Below are positions 1 through 9,534 of a DNA stretch of 64,000 nt, one piece after another. Origin of the DNA: Phytoseiulus persimilis (Eukaryota; Arthropoda; Arachnida; Mesostigmata; Phytoseiidae); contig CM075103.1 in assembly GCA_037576195.1 (NCBI GenBank), positions 15,252,001 to 15,316,000 on the forward strand, in the 5' to 3' direction. Within the stretch, counting starts at the first letter, position 1; each line of letters begins with the position of its first letter. The notes beneath the pieces are model-generated. The model saw nothing but the letters and a program-made list of their open reading frames with translations, searched no databases and was not told the DNA's origin. The position numbers and the translations under genes were made by a program.

Positions 1-1340
1 ATGAGTACCTTCCAAAACAGTGGTACAAGCAAAGCCAGCCTACCGACAACGGCTCTTCAGAACAGGCTTACCCTTGCTCTTGAGCTCAAAATCACATGGT
101 GTCGATGGACTCGAAGATCCACTGCTGACCTTCCCTTTCTCCTCGCTTCGACCCCCCGCCAGAGACCTTGGCTGCTCGTACCGGGGAGTAACGTACGCAT
201 GGCCACCGTGCCCCCCCCCCCTGGGTACGCCACTGGACGCAACTCTCCCGACGTATCCTGACTCGAGAACCTCCTTAACTAGTAGCAATAGTGGCAATGC
301 CCTGGTCCCAGTTATGTATCGGATTTCCAGTTTTCATACGATCGGAGATTCATCGGTCGCCCTACCACATCACTACTCTCCCAAAAACGGAGTCCACAAG
401 GGAACCCAGGATCTTGAAAGTGATCCGATCCCCTCGAGAACAACGAACAAAATCATCCTGTATTCCCAGTGTGTCTTCTCAGCGACGACACCACAAATCT
501 GTTTCCAACCATGCTGCAAACTCTCTGATCCCAGAGACGCGACATCCACATGGTTCGCACACGACTGCACTGGACAGAGCGTTCTATCCCGGAATCACCT
601 CAACTCCCCATCTGAGAAACCACCCGAAGAAGCCAGAGACCCATGAGTGGAAACCAGACTCATGACGCCCAGAACATGATACCTCTCAACCGATCTCCCA
701 AAATACGCAACACGCAACTTGGCTCGCATCAATATCATCTCTATTCCAAAGAATCGACGTTCAGTGGATTTCAGGCAACGTTGGGACCTCCATACGAGAC
801 AAGAATTCGACAGTAACAGTCACACACACCTCGGAGAGTTCACCCCCAGAGCGCGACCACTCCTCTGAACCGTTTGCTTCGCCGCTTCCGTCGGCGAATT
901 CTCCCGGGGATCTTATCACCTCAAGAATAGCGGATGATCTACTGAAGAACGATCCACTGGATCTTTCCACGGATTCTTTCCGCTTCTTCATGTAAGTTTC
1001 AGTGAATGCTCGATACACATGCGCCACGGTGGGCCATGCGCGACTCGCAAACCCGCTAAACACTGTTCTCTCCCCGTCCTCCCCCGGGTCGGAATTGCTG
1101 AGCAATCGCTGCAAAACTGGATTTCCCACAAACTGAGGTCAACCCGCCGCCACGTGACCATGGAGAGTCGTATTGCGAGGGCATATTAGACATCGCGGTT
1201 CCCACGCGCTACTCAATACCGCGCTGCGCGGCGGGTAGCGCTAGTGTGCTATATTTTTCTACTGAACTTGAGGGAGTGAAATGATGTTCGCTCTCGCCTG
1301 GGAATTGGACGGAACTGCCTTCACTCCTTGGACCTGACAA
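1..1340. other. Anonymous sequence, no gene recognised
   Basis: Several overlapping open frames exist on both strands (the longest at 20-646), but they are low-complexity and Ser/Pro/Arg-rich. They show no domain, no start context and no codon pattern that separates them from shadow frames. I see no RNA gene and no inverted-repeat element boundary here. Around 1240-1345 the sequence leads directly into the 45-bp minisatellite without an evident junction motif. Confidence 0.5.
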
Positions 1341-1349
1341 GAGGGCGCT

Positions 1350-2205
1350 CTTGTCATGGTGCGCCAAGATGGTCAGGTTGGTCTCGGAATCACCCTTCCG
1401 GATTCGGGGAAGTGTGGTCAGATTTGCCCCGGAATCATCCCTCCAGACTTGGAAAGTAATGGTCAGATTGGTTCCAGAATCACCCCTCCAGGTTTGGAAA
1501 AGCATGGTAAGTTTGGCCCCGGAATCATCTCTCCAGGTTTGAAAAAGTATGGTAAGATTGGTCCCGGAATCACCCCTCCAGACTCGGCAGAGTAAGGTTA
1601 GATTTGTCTCGGGATCACCCCTCCAAGTATATAAGAGTATGGTCAGACTGGCCTTGGAATAACCCCTCCAGGTTCTTAAAGTTATGGTCCTACCAGAGTT
1701 GGAAAGTAATGCTCAGATTGGTTCCGAAATCACCCCTCCAGCTTTTGAAAAGCATAGTCAGACTCGTACCGGAATCACCTCTCCAGACTCGGGAGAGTAT
1801 GTTCAGATTGGTCCCGGAATCACCTTTATGTCTTCCAGAAAAAGTGCGGACAAACTGACTGACAAACGGACAGACTAAGCCGATTATATATATTATGGTC
1901 CTCTTGGTTCACGAATCACCCCTCCAGATTCGAAGAAGTGTGGTCAGATTGGTCCCGGGATAACCCCTCCAAGTATGGAAGAGTATGGTCAGATTGGTCC
2001 ACGGATCACCCCTTCAGATTCGAAGACGTGTGGTCAGATTGTTCCCGGAATCACCCATCCAGGTTTTGAAAATTATGGTCAGATAAGTCCCGGAATCACC
2101 CCTCCAGATTCGGACAAGTATGGTCAGATTAGTTTCGGAATCACCCCCATGACTTCGGGAGGAGTGCGGACAAACTGACAGACGAAGCCGATTATATATA
2201 GTAAG
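1350..2205 (+). repeat. Degenerate 45-bp minisatellite, two blocks, each with a conserved tail
   Basis: Diverged tandem units of 45 bp with the core CAGATTGGTC..GGAATCACCCCTCCAG. The first block (about 1350-1830) ends in a non-repetitive tail containing GTGCGGACAAACTGAC, a GACAGAC run and CCGATTATATATA (about 1835-1895). A second, shorter block (about 1896-2150) ends in the same tail (about 2155-2205). Because 45 is a multiple of three, long spurious frames run through in several phases (ITPP..IG-type peptides); these are not genes. The same unit, younger and nearly uniform, forms the arrays inside the hAT element at 3.4-8.7 kb. The same tail recurs in reverse at 47040-47100. Confidence 0.85.
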
Positions 2206-2868
2206 GATGTTTCCATCGCTTCTAAGCGTTCGGATGAGGCCCACCCCAGTTCTCCCTCTACGAACTCATTCGCATTATTGAAGGATGACTGGCCTAGTGC
2301 CCATTCGTCTGCCTCACGCTGTGATGTTTCCATCCTCTCTGGAAAGACCTCTGCATCCCGGAACCCACGGTACGACTTACTTGCAGTACGTCAGCGCGGG
2401 CACACATGTCGCCTTCCATTGTATCTTGGTTGTCTCAAACCCATTGAACTTCCACAGCGATTCGGCATACATTTGTGTAAGCGTTTTTGTGGCTTCCTCT
2501 TTCCACAGCTTCTCCTGCTCAGCTAGGTAGTTCCTGTCATTGCTTGGCAGGTTCGCAAGATATTCATATAGCTCCGCTCAAGGGATCAGTTGCCCCTAGA
2601 TTTCTAGCCCGGGGTTAACGCTGTTTGCTGGCTCGTTGAAGTCTATTGTTGCTGATTTTTTTGGGTCGAACACCAGGTTCAGCTCATTCCCCATCTCAGT
2701 GGTGATCTGCAGCAGCTGTTTCATCTGAGCCCATGTGTGAGACATAAGAATCAGACCATCGGCGTGAAGTATCCCGACCCTTCCCTTGGAAGCACATTCC
2801 GAAAGTATTTCTAGTGATCTAGGAACCCTCGTAGGCCTCAACTGGTTGAACCACAACATAACAAACAT
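2206..2868 (-). pseudogene. Non-LTR retrotransposon reverse-transcriptase fragment
   Basis: On the minus strand the translation from 2868 carries a decayed RT catalytic box (HADGLILM where FADDLVLM is expected), followed by the post-catalytic stretch with MKQLLQITTEMG and the FDPKKSA motif. After a stop near 2600 it continues in other frames with the thumb-like segment (NYLAEQEKLW, WKFNGFETTKIQWK) and the C-terminal motif WALG..FN.ANEFVEGELGW. The same order of motifs occurs in the better-preserved copy at 48976-49880 and in the 41-kb copy. The catalytic Asp pair is damaged and frames are broken, so it is non-functional. Its downstream side abuts the tail of the 45-bp array at 2205, suggesting the array was inserted into it or replaced its 3' part. 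Confidence 0.75.
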
Positions 2869-3390
2869 CTACTTGAGACTCATCTGGAGGACAGAGGTAA
2901 CGCAACTCCAAGGATCAGCGACAGTCGATATTCCATCTGGAGACATTTACTGTGGGACGTCTGATGCAGAGGCTGGTTATTCGGTACCTAAGGGGTTGAG
3001 CGGAACCAGTGGAAATCACACGTCGCGCTCATTTTCTCACGTTTTTCATTGCAAAGCGCGAATCACGTGTGGAGACTCTCGCACTGTTTGATGACTCAGA
3101 AAGCACTTCCGAGATGCTCTCGCAACGCGGGTCGACAGAGAAGTGTGCTTCAGCAAGCGCTGCGTCTTTTTTATTGGATTCGTGCAAAAGTTCTGAGCGC
3201 TAAACTTTGACAGCTCATAACTCCGCTCCCAGGAGTCGCAGAGAGATGATGGAATACTCAAAATACGCGGAATCCAGTCAACTTTCAGATGCTGTCGATC
3301 TGATTCAACGAACGGCCTGCTGACACCGACGGTTTTACTGGAAGGATCGGAATCGGAAAATCGCGATTTTTCAATTCCGACGGAACTAAG

Positions 3391-3398
3391 ATCATGAC
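3391..3398. repeat. Left 8-bp target-site duplication of hAT
   Basis: ATCATGAC immediately precedes the left terminus TAGGGGTCGCA. The identical octamer follows the right terminus at 8700-8707. Eight-bp duplications are the hallmark of hAT insertion. The flanking sequence on either side joins up to the undisturbed mariner-MITE sequence seen at 22262-22320. Confidence 0.92.
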
Positions 3399-3620
3399 TA
3401 GGGGTCGCAAAAATCCACGAGTCCGACTCGCGAGTCCGACGAGTCCTTATCTCTTGGACTCGTCGGACTCGTCGGACTCGCGAGTCCGGCGAGTCCACGA
3501 GTCCAGGTGAGGGCGCAAAATCTCGGTTACGGGTTCGAGTCCGAAAATCTCTGATTCTGAGCTAGTACGATCGGAAACGGAGGCTGACTTTCGTTTGAGA
3601 ATCACTGACGAGAGGGGTGA
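3399..3620. repeat. Left terminal inverted repeat of hAT
   Basis: Starts TAGGGGTCGCA, then a palindromic GACTCG/CGAGTCC cluster (about 3415-3505) that is longer than at the right end, then unique sequence through 3620 that is the exact reverse complement of the right end as far as I can follow by eye. It contains GGTTCGAGTCC (3532-3542), which looks like a pol III B box but has no matching A box. Confidence 0.85.
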
Positions 3621-4715
3621 TTCCGAGACCAATCTGGCCATTACTTCCCAACTCTGGAGGGGTGATTCCGAGACCAATCTGGCCATTACTTCCCAACTCT
3701 GGAGGGGAAATTCCGAGACCAATCTGAGCATTACTTTCCAACTCTGGAGGGGTGATTCCTAGACCAATCTGAGCATTACTTTCCAACTCTGGAGGGGTGA
3801 TTCCGAGACCAATCTGAGCATTACTTTCCAACTCTGGAGGGGTGATTCCGAGACCAATCTGAGCATTACTTTCCAACTCTGGAGGGGTGATTCCTAGACC
3901 AATCTGAGCATTACTTTCCAACTCTGGAGGGGTGATTCCAAGACCAATCTGCGCATTACTTCCCAACTCTGGAGGGGTAATTCCGAGACCAATCTGAGCA
4001 TCTTTTTCCAACTCTGGAGGGGTGATTCCAAGACCAATCTGAGCATTACTTTCCAACTCTGGAGGGGTGATTCCTAGACCAATCTGAGCATTACTTTCCA
4101 ACTCTGGAGGGGTGATTCCTAGACCAATCTGAGCATTACTTTCCAACTCTGGAGGGGTGATTCCAAGACCAATCTGCGCATTACTTCCCAACTCTGGAGG
4201 GGTAATTCCGAGACCAATCTGAGCATTACTTTCCAACTCTGGAGGGGTGATTCCTAGACCAATCTGAGCATTACTTTCCAACTCTGGAGGGGTGATTCCA
4301 AGACCAATCTGCGCATTACTTCCCAACTCTGGAGGGGTAATTCCGAGACCAATCTGACCATTACTTTCCAACTCTGGAGGGGTGATTCCGAGACCAATCT
4401 GACCATTACTTTCCAACTCTGGAGGGGTAATTCCTAGACCAATCTGAGCATTACTTCCCAACTCTGGAGGGGTAATTCCTAGACCAATCTGACCATTACT
4501 TTCCAACTCTGGAGGGGTGATTCCTAGACCAATCTGAGCATTGTTTTCCAACTCTGGAGGGGTGATTCCTAGACCAATCTGACCATTACTTTCCAACTCT
4601 GGAGGGGTGATTCCGGTGCCAATCTGAGCATTACTTCCCAACTCTGGAGGGGTGATTCCTAGACCAATCTGAGCATTACTTTCCAACTCTGGAGGGGTGA
4701 TTCCGTGATCAATCT
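3600..4715 (-). repeat. Left subterminal 45-bp minisatellite array (about 24 units)
   Basis: About 24 tandem 45-bp units, reading in reverse with cores CAGATTGGTC and GGAATCACCCCTCCAG. Units differ by a few substitutions (for example TCC/TAG/CAAG at the middle position, GAGCATT versus GACCATT). A continuous minus-strand frame of 374 codons runs through it with a 15-residue period, but the other frames are equally open, so this is a by-product of the 45-bp period rather than a protein gene. The array ends near 4710, about 60 bp beyond the transposase stop codon. Confidence 0.95.
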
Positions 4716-4775
4716 AACTCTACGGATTTTTATTGCTTTTGAAATTTGTTCCATGTCTTGTCTCTTTCTACGAAG

Positions 4776-6929
4776 TTATAGCATAGCGGTGTCGCGATAG
4801 AGAGCCCGAAGTACCACCAGGTTGTCGAGTGTTCTGGGGCTGAGGGAATTCCGAGCTTTTGAGCAAACGTGATTCATGATGCTGAACTCACGCTCAGCCT
4901 TCACTGACGTTGGCTGAACAGTCAGCAGTCGGTTGCAGCACGATTTGAGAATCATGCCATGTTGCTCGCCAGCTTCGAAACGTTTCATTTCCCGGAGTAT
5001 TCTTCCGGAGATCGGCTCCGCCTCGTACGGAGTCCTTGGCGAACGCAACGGCGTACTGAATACATTCTGGAAATTCATGGCGAACGAAGGCGTTGCGCTA
5101 GGCAAGAGCGCTTCCTCTCCGATGCCGCCAGAAACATTGTCAACATGCGCGATACCGTTGAGCAGGTTCCGAATCTCCGATTGGCTGAGCCGCGCGATGC
5201 CGAGCGATTCTTCGAAAGACCAGTCATACCTGGGGTCCAGGAGATATTGTAGGACACTCGAGTAGCCTGTCCTTCGTTTCAGTACTTCCACGGCCACCGA
5301 ATTGCTGAGAAGTATTGACAGACCCGAGTTAAGGTCGTGCAGGCATTGCAGGAGGGCGAGTATGATGCGGTCAGCATACACGAGGTTGGCCTGCGCAGAG
5401 CTGAGCATGTCTATAGCGGTTTTGAAAGGCTTGATCGCCGCCAGGATATGCTCCAAGTTCTGCCTCTCCTGTGCATTGATAGCACTCTCGTTTGAGTCCA
5501 AGAGAACTGTATTGATCGATGGCAGAATCAATAAGGCTCGCTCGAGCATTGCTGCCGTCGACGACCAGCGAATTTTGGTATCAAGAAGCACCTGGAAATG
5601 AGAAGAAAAGTTGGTTTAGCCGTCTACAAACCCCATGAGGATGATGACGTATATACAATGAATCGTCGCGAAATAAGCCACGAGCTACGACTGAACGCTC
5701 ACCTGGAGACTCTTGCCGTGGTTTTGCCTGGTAACTTCTCGAAGCTTGTGGCGCTTGGGGGCACTTCTCTTGATGAGTTTGAGGGTCTTTCGCAGCCGGC
5801 GCAAACTCGTCTTCACGGAGACGACCACTTCGTTCTCTCTTGCTTCGTCCTCGGACACAGCCGCGGCGAAGCATTGGAAGTCGCCGTCATCTGATTCGCC
5901 GTCCATGGAGTTTTTAGAGATGTCATCGCCGGATGCATCATCCAGGGAGCTTCGCGGCTTGGTCTCGGTTTCCATGTCCGTGTCGTCCTGGACGTCGTCG
6001 CCTGATGAAACGGCTGCCTCGTTCTCGTCGTCGCCTTCATCCACATCATCACTGGAGAACGTTTCACCGCGCTGCGAGATGGACACACTCGCCGATAGGT
6101 CGAGGACCTTCTGGAGAGCGATATGGAGGGCGTGAGCAAAACACAGCTGCGATTTCAATCCCAGCTTCGAAACGGTGCTCTTCATCACAGCTGCCCCGTC
6201 CGTTACAGCAAAGAAGCAGTTACGGATGTTCACTCCATACTCTTGTAGGCGATTTGTAACTGCCGCGGCGATGGTGTCGGCGTTCCCTTTACCGGCGAGT
6301 TGTATCAGTCCGAGGTATGTATCAGGGCCAGCATGATCATCACCGGCCGCTGGTTCTGTCCGCAGACTCAAGCTGATGTAGCTGTGCTGAGAATTGGATG
6401 CGACGGCCTCGTCGAAGCATATGGAGAAGCTTTTTCCTGACCTTTGGTACTGCTCCAACGAGTCTCGCACGCTCTTCCGAGCTTCGTTTGCCTTCGTGTT
6501 CACGATCGCTTTCACTGAGTTCGGCGATTTCGGCGAGGCTCGTCCGACAAGCGACTCGAGGAGGAGTTTGAAGGTCGGTGACGTGGCTATGGTCTTGAAG
6601 GGAACGTTATCCTCGGCCGCGAGTCTTGCGATGATGGTGTTTAAATCGTAGTGCACGGCAGCAGCATCGAACGCAGTTGACAATTGTGACGACTGTGACG
6701 CTGTCGCTTGCGCAACTCGCCTTGGGATAGATGGAGATGGCGGTGGGATCATGCAGTGAACAGTCCTGAGATGCTTTAGCATCGAGGTCGTTTGGCCCAT
6801 GTATGCCAACATCCTACGACAAATCCCGCACTCTGTCTTCACCACGTCGTCCGAGATCTGAACGAGTGTGAAGTGGCTCCACACCCAAGCTGAGAACCCT
6901 CCGAGTTCTGACGTATTCGCGGAAGCCAT
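4776..6929 (-). CDS. hAT transposase, two exons, about 680 residues
   Basis: Enzyme predicted to excise and reinsert the surrounding transposon, acting on DNA in the nucleus. Exon 1 (6929-5703) encodes residues 1-409 and exon 2 (5591-4776) the remaining 271 codons. A BED zinc finger is visible near the N-terminus (Trp15/Trp17, Cys34, Cys37, His53, His58; spacing C-x2-C-x15-H-x4-H). The hAT catalytic core follows: Asp near 173 (CFDEA), Asp near 244 (VTDGA), and the CFAHALH motif near 263. A very acidic Asp/Glu/Ser stretch (about 290-350) separates it from the region beginning D.KIRWSST in exon 2. The C-terminal dimerisation motif (PTSVKAEREFS ... LSPRTLDNLVVLRAL) is complete. I chose ATG 6929 because the GTG further upstream is not a plausible eukaryotic start. 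There are no internal stops. The gene lies between two inverted 45-bp arrays inside a bounded transposon. Confidence 0.88.
5592..5702 (-). other. Phase-0 intron in the hAT transposase gene (111 bp)
   Basis: On the minus strand the donor reads CTCCAG|GTGAGC (exon ends at 5703) and the acceptor reads CTTCTCATTTCCAG|GTGCTT (exon 2 begins at 5591), with a pyrimidine-rich tract before AG. Exon 1 to 5703 is an exact number of codons and exon 2 opens in frame at 5591, so removing the intron joins the two hAT halves without a shift. The intron itself contains stops in the exon-1 frame (the first just after 5690). Confidence 0.85.
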
Positions 6930-6941
6930 TGCGAGTAACAC

Positions 6942-7810
6942 GATTCGAAGCTGAACTTACTCGAACACCAGCGAAGGAGTTTGTGGCGCTGATCGGGATC
7001 GGGTTGAGAGCTCGGAGTTCGCTGGGACTACACAATGAGGGAGTGGATGGATAGTCTCACGATTCGTCCGAAAGAACAGTGATTCCTTCAGTCTCGACGC
7101 CTCTTTTTATTCGCTTCGCTCCCCTCTCGTGAGGTCTCTCTCTTTCTGCCCGCCATATTTTCCCCCCTGAGCGTTCGTTGTTTCTCCGGCCTTCTGAACC
7201 GTGCTCGTTCTCAGATTTGTTGACGGACATAGCGAAAATTGTAAACGAGCGACCCCTAGTATAGCGGTACAATCCAAAGACGATCACATCTACGCCGCCA
7301 ATTAGATTGCATTGTAATTGGTAGCCAGAAGGCAGTCAGATGTGCCCCCATGTGAAACATGTGCAACATGTGCAGGCGGCGAAGTCGACACCGCGGTCGG
7401 GGCGAGATTTGAATCTATGGAGAAACACCGCAAGCACCGTCTGGCGGAGCCCAATCAGGAGAATATGGCAAAATCGTTCGTTGCTTCCTAGCGGCGAAAT
7501 CAGGCCGTTCCTCTAGATCTAGATCTGAAGAGAAACACCGTGTGGAGTACGGTCTACGGGGTCCTCACTCGAGTTTAGGACGTTTCGAGGCCAGATTGAA
7601 GATCGACACGGAAAAAGATGATGGGCGATGATTTGGTTGAACACCTCACAACTGCACTTAGCAGACTAACTCTTTATTGTTGTTCTCGGGGGAGAGGCGA
7701 CGTTGTCTCGACATTCGAGGCTCGGAAGACGCGCGAATATATCGGTCATCACAATTGACACACCGCAAGCACCCCGTCTACTCTACCAGGTCTATTCCTA
7801 GCCCGACTAA
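6942..7810. other. 5' leader / promoter region of the hAT element
   Basis: About 870 bp between the transposase start and the right array. It has no convincing frame. A motif ACACCGCAAGCACC recurs (about 7423 and 7760, with a shorter version near 7535). An internal copy of the terminus, GCGACCCCTA, lies at 7250-7259 in the same orientation as the true right end; it has no matching left partner or target duplication nearby. Promoter elements are not identifiable by eye. Confidence 0.5.
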
Positions 7811-7825
7811 GCTTCGCTCGAGTCC

Positions 7826-8545
7826 TCCAGAGTTGGGAAGTAATGCTCAGATTGGTCTTGGAATCACCCCTCCAGAGTTGGGAAGTAATGCTCAGATTGG
7901 TCTTGGAATCACCCCTCCAGAGTTGGGAAGTAATGCTCAGATTGGTGTTGGAATCACCCCTCCAGAGTTGGGAAGTAATGCTCAGATTGGTCTTGGAATC
8001 ACCCCTCCAGAGTTGGGAAGTAATGCTCAGATTGGTCTTGGAATCACCCCTCCAGAGTTGGGAAGTAATGCTCAGATTGGTCTTGGAATCACCCCTCCAG
8101 AGTTGGGAAGTAATGCTCAGATTGGTCTTGGAATCACCCCTCCAGAGTTGGGAAGTAATGCTCAGATTGGTCTTGGAATCACCCCTCCAGAGTTGGGAAG
8201 TAATGCTCAGATTGGTCTTGGAATCACCCCTCCAGAGTTGGGAAGTAATGCTCAGATTGGTCTTGGAATCACTCCTCCAGAGTTGGGAAGTAATGCTCAG
8301 ATTGGCACCGGAATCACCCCTCCAGAGTTGGAAAGTAATGCTCAGATTGGTCTAGGAATCACCCCTCCAGAGTTGGGAAGTAATGCTCAGATTGGTCTTG
8401 GAATCACCCCTCCAGAGTTGGGAAGTAATGCTCAGATTGGTCTTGGAATCACCCCTCCAGAGTTGGGAAGTAATGCTCAGATTGGTCTTGGAATCACCCC
8501 TCCGGAGTTGGGAAGTAATGGCCAGATTGGTCTCGGAATCACCCC
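7826..8545 (+). repeat. Right subterminal 45-bp minisatellite array (16 units)
   Basis: Sixteen 45-bp units, nearly uniform, containing GTAATGCTCAGATTGGTC and GGAATCACCCCTCCAG. It is inverted relative to the left array. Variants include one unit with GGTGTTGG and one with GGCACCGG. The last unit has the same AATGGCCAGATTGG variant as the innermost-terminal unit of the left array, so the terminal end of both arrays is homologous unit by unit. The 306-codon frame through it is a period-three by-product. Confidence 0.95.
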
Positions 8546-8699
8546 TCTCGTCAGTGATTCTCAAACGAAAGTCAGCCTCCGTTTCCGATCGTACTAGCTC
8601 AGAATCAGAGATTTTCGGACTCGAACCCGTAACCGAGATTTTGCGCCCTCACCTGGACTCGTTGGACTCGCGAGTCCGAGTCCGAGTCTGCGACCCCTA
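8530..8699. repeat. Right terminal inverted repeat of hAT
   Basis: Ends in TGCGACCCCTA at 8699. Preceded by GGACTCGCGAGTCC, a perfect palindrome (about 8667-8680), and by about 120 bp that mirror 3498-3620 on the left. The GACTCG cluster is shorter here than on the left (length asymmetry of about 50 bp). Confidence 0.85.
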
Positions 8700-8707
8700 A
8701 TCATGAC
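8700..8707. repeat. Right 8-bp target-site duplication of hAT
   Basis: ATCATGAC, identical to 3391-3398. The following CCCTGTTCTCTCTCC resumes the host mariner-type sequence found undisturbed in the copies at 22262-22300 (reversed) and 44960-44985. Confidence 0.92.
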
Positions 8708-9534
8708 CCCTGTTCTCTCTCCAGAATCTTGAAGTTCCTGGAAAATTGAGCTGTTTCTAAAAAAAATCGAGCGATTCGGCCGCTGCCAAGCGGAGCTATC
8801 GGCCTCGGAAGTTTCGATTTTTAGGCCTCTCGATCTATGTTGAGTGACTAGGAAAAATATGGGCTTTCTCAAGAAATGCTTCCTCTTCACCCAAAGACGA
8901 GCCACTTTGAGATGCCGCATAGCACACCTTATAGCTGGGCTCAAAGCTTCGAAAACATGTCATCTGATCCAATTTTTGGTTCGCTGCCACCGGCACGAGT
9001 TTCCCTGGAAACTTTTGGAAAGCCTGAAATCGGATCATACGACATGTTTTTGAAACCTTGATCTTGGGCACCGTGATACGCGGCTATAGCATGTGCTGTG
9101 CAGTGTCTCGAATTGGCTCGTCTTTTGGGGGAGATGGAGCATTTTTGGAGAAAGCCCATTTTTCGTCGCAATCACTCAGCATAGATCGAGAGGGCCAAAA
9201 ATCGAAACTTACGAAGCCGATATCTCCCCTTGGCCAGGGCCGAATCGCTCCATTTTTTTTTTTGAAACAGCTCGATTTTCGACGAAGAGAAAACAGGTAA
9301 ATAATATTACAATTGGTTTCGCTGGAATCGAAAACTCGCGATTTTTCGATTTTCGACCCTCTAAGTAAAACCGTCGGTGTTGGCAGGTCGTTTGTTGAAT
9401 CAGAACGCAATCAGCAGCATCTGGAAGCTGACTAAATTCCGCATATGAGTACTTCCTAATCTGTCTGCGACTTCTGGGAGCGGAGTTATGAGCTGTCAAA
9501 GTTTAGCGCTCAGAAGTTTTGCACGCACCCAATA

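Larger units (their letters stand above)
3399..8699 (-). mobile_element. Complete hAT transposon with inverted minisatellite arrays
   Basis: A 5301-bp element with termini TAGGGGTCGCA (3399) and TGCGACCCCTA (8699), bounded by the 8-bp duplication ATCATGAC. Inside each terminus lie a cluster of GACTCG/CGAGTCC palindromes, about 120 bp of unique sequence identical by eye between the two ends (3498-3620 versus 8662-8535 reversed), and then a 45-bp tandem array pointing inward. Between the arrays is a two-exon transposase gene on the minus strand that is open throughout. The near-identity of the ends and the intact target duplication indicate recent insertion. Known in the family: hAT elements have short TIRs beginning with (T/C)A(G)GGG-like bases, 8-bp duplications and subterminal transposase-binding repeats. 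Seen here and unusual: the scale and inverted symmetry of the subterminal arrays. Confidence 0.9.
3174..9532. mobile_element. Mariner-type long-inverted-repeat element (host of the nested hAT)
   Basis: The left end (3174, TTGGATTCGTGCAAAAG) and right end (9532, read in reverse as TTGGGTGCGTGCAAAAC) are inverted repeats flanked by TA (3172-3173, 9533-9534), as expected for the Tc1/mariner superfamily. The arms carry shared landmarks: AGCTCATAACTCCGCTCCC, ACCGTCGG, and CGCGATTTTTC. Removing the hAT and one target-duplication copy leaves about 1050 bp that folds back on itself around 9010. The outer part of the left arm lies at 3174-3398 and its continuation at 8708 onward, exactly as expected if a single element was split. 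No transposase frame remains. Related copies are at 21868-22522 and 44734-45720. Confidence 0.8.

Noticed and set aside
20-646. 208-codon frame at the left edge
   Set aside because: Overlapped by several other frames, biased composition, no motif; likely chance in sequence of balanced base composition.
3532-3542. GGTTCGAGTCC resembling a pol III B box (tRNA or SINE)
   Set aside because: No A box at the right distance, no cloverleaf, no tail; it lies in the palindromic GACTCG part of the hAT terminal repeat.
3562-4686. 374-codon frame with a perfect 15-residue repeat
   Set aside because: By-product of a 45-bp tandem repeat: other frames over the same DNA are also open, the unit is shared with arrays in both orientations, and the frame has no independent start or upstream coding sequence.
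7677-8597. 306-codon repeat frame on the plus strand
   Set aside because: Same reason as the left array; it ends in the hAT terminal repeat rather than in a gene-like context.
3399-8699. Helitron interpretation of the GCGACCCCTA(A/G) ends with a nearby hairpin
   Set aside because: The termini resemble a Helitron 3' end (hairpin, then CTAA or CTAG before T), but the perfect 8-bp duplication, inverted termini at both ends and the hAT transposase inside decide for hAT.
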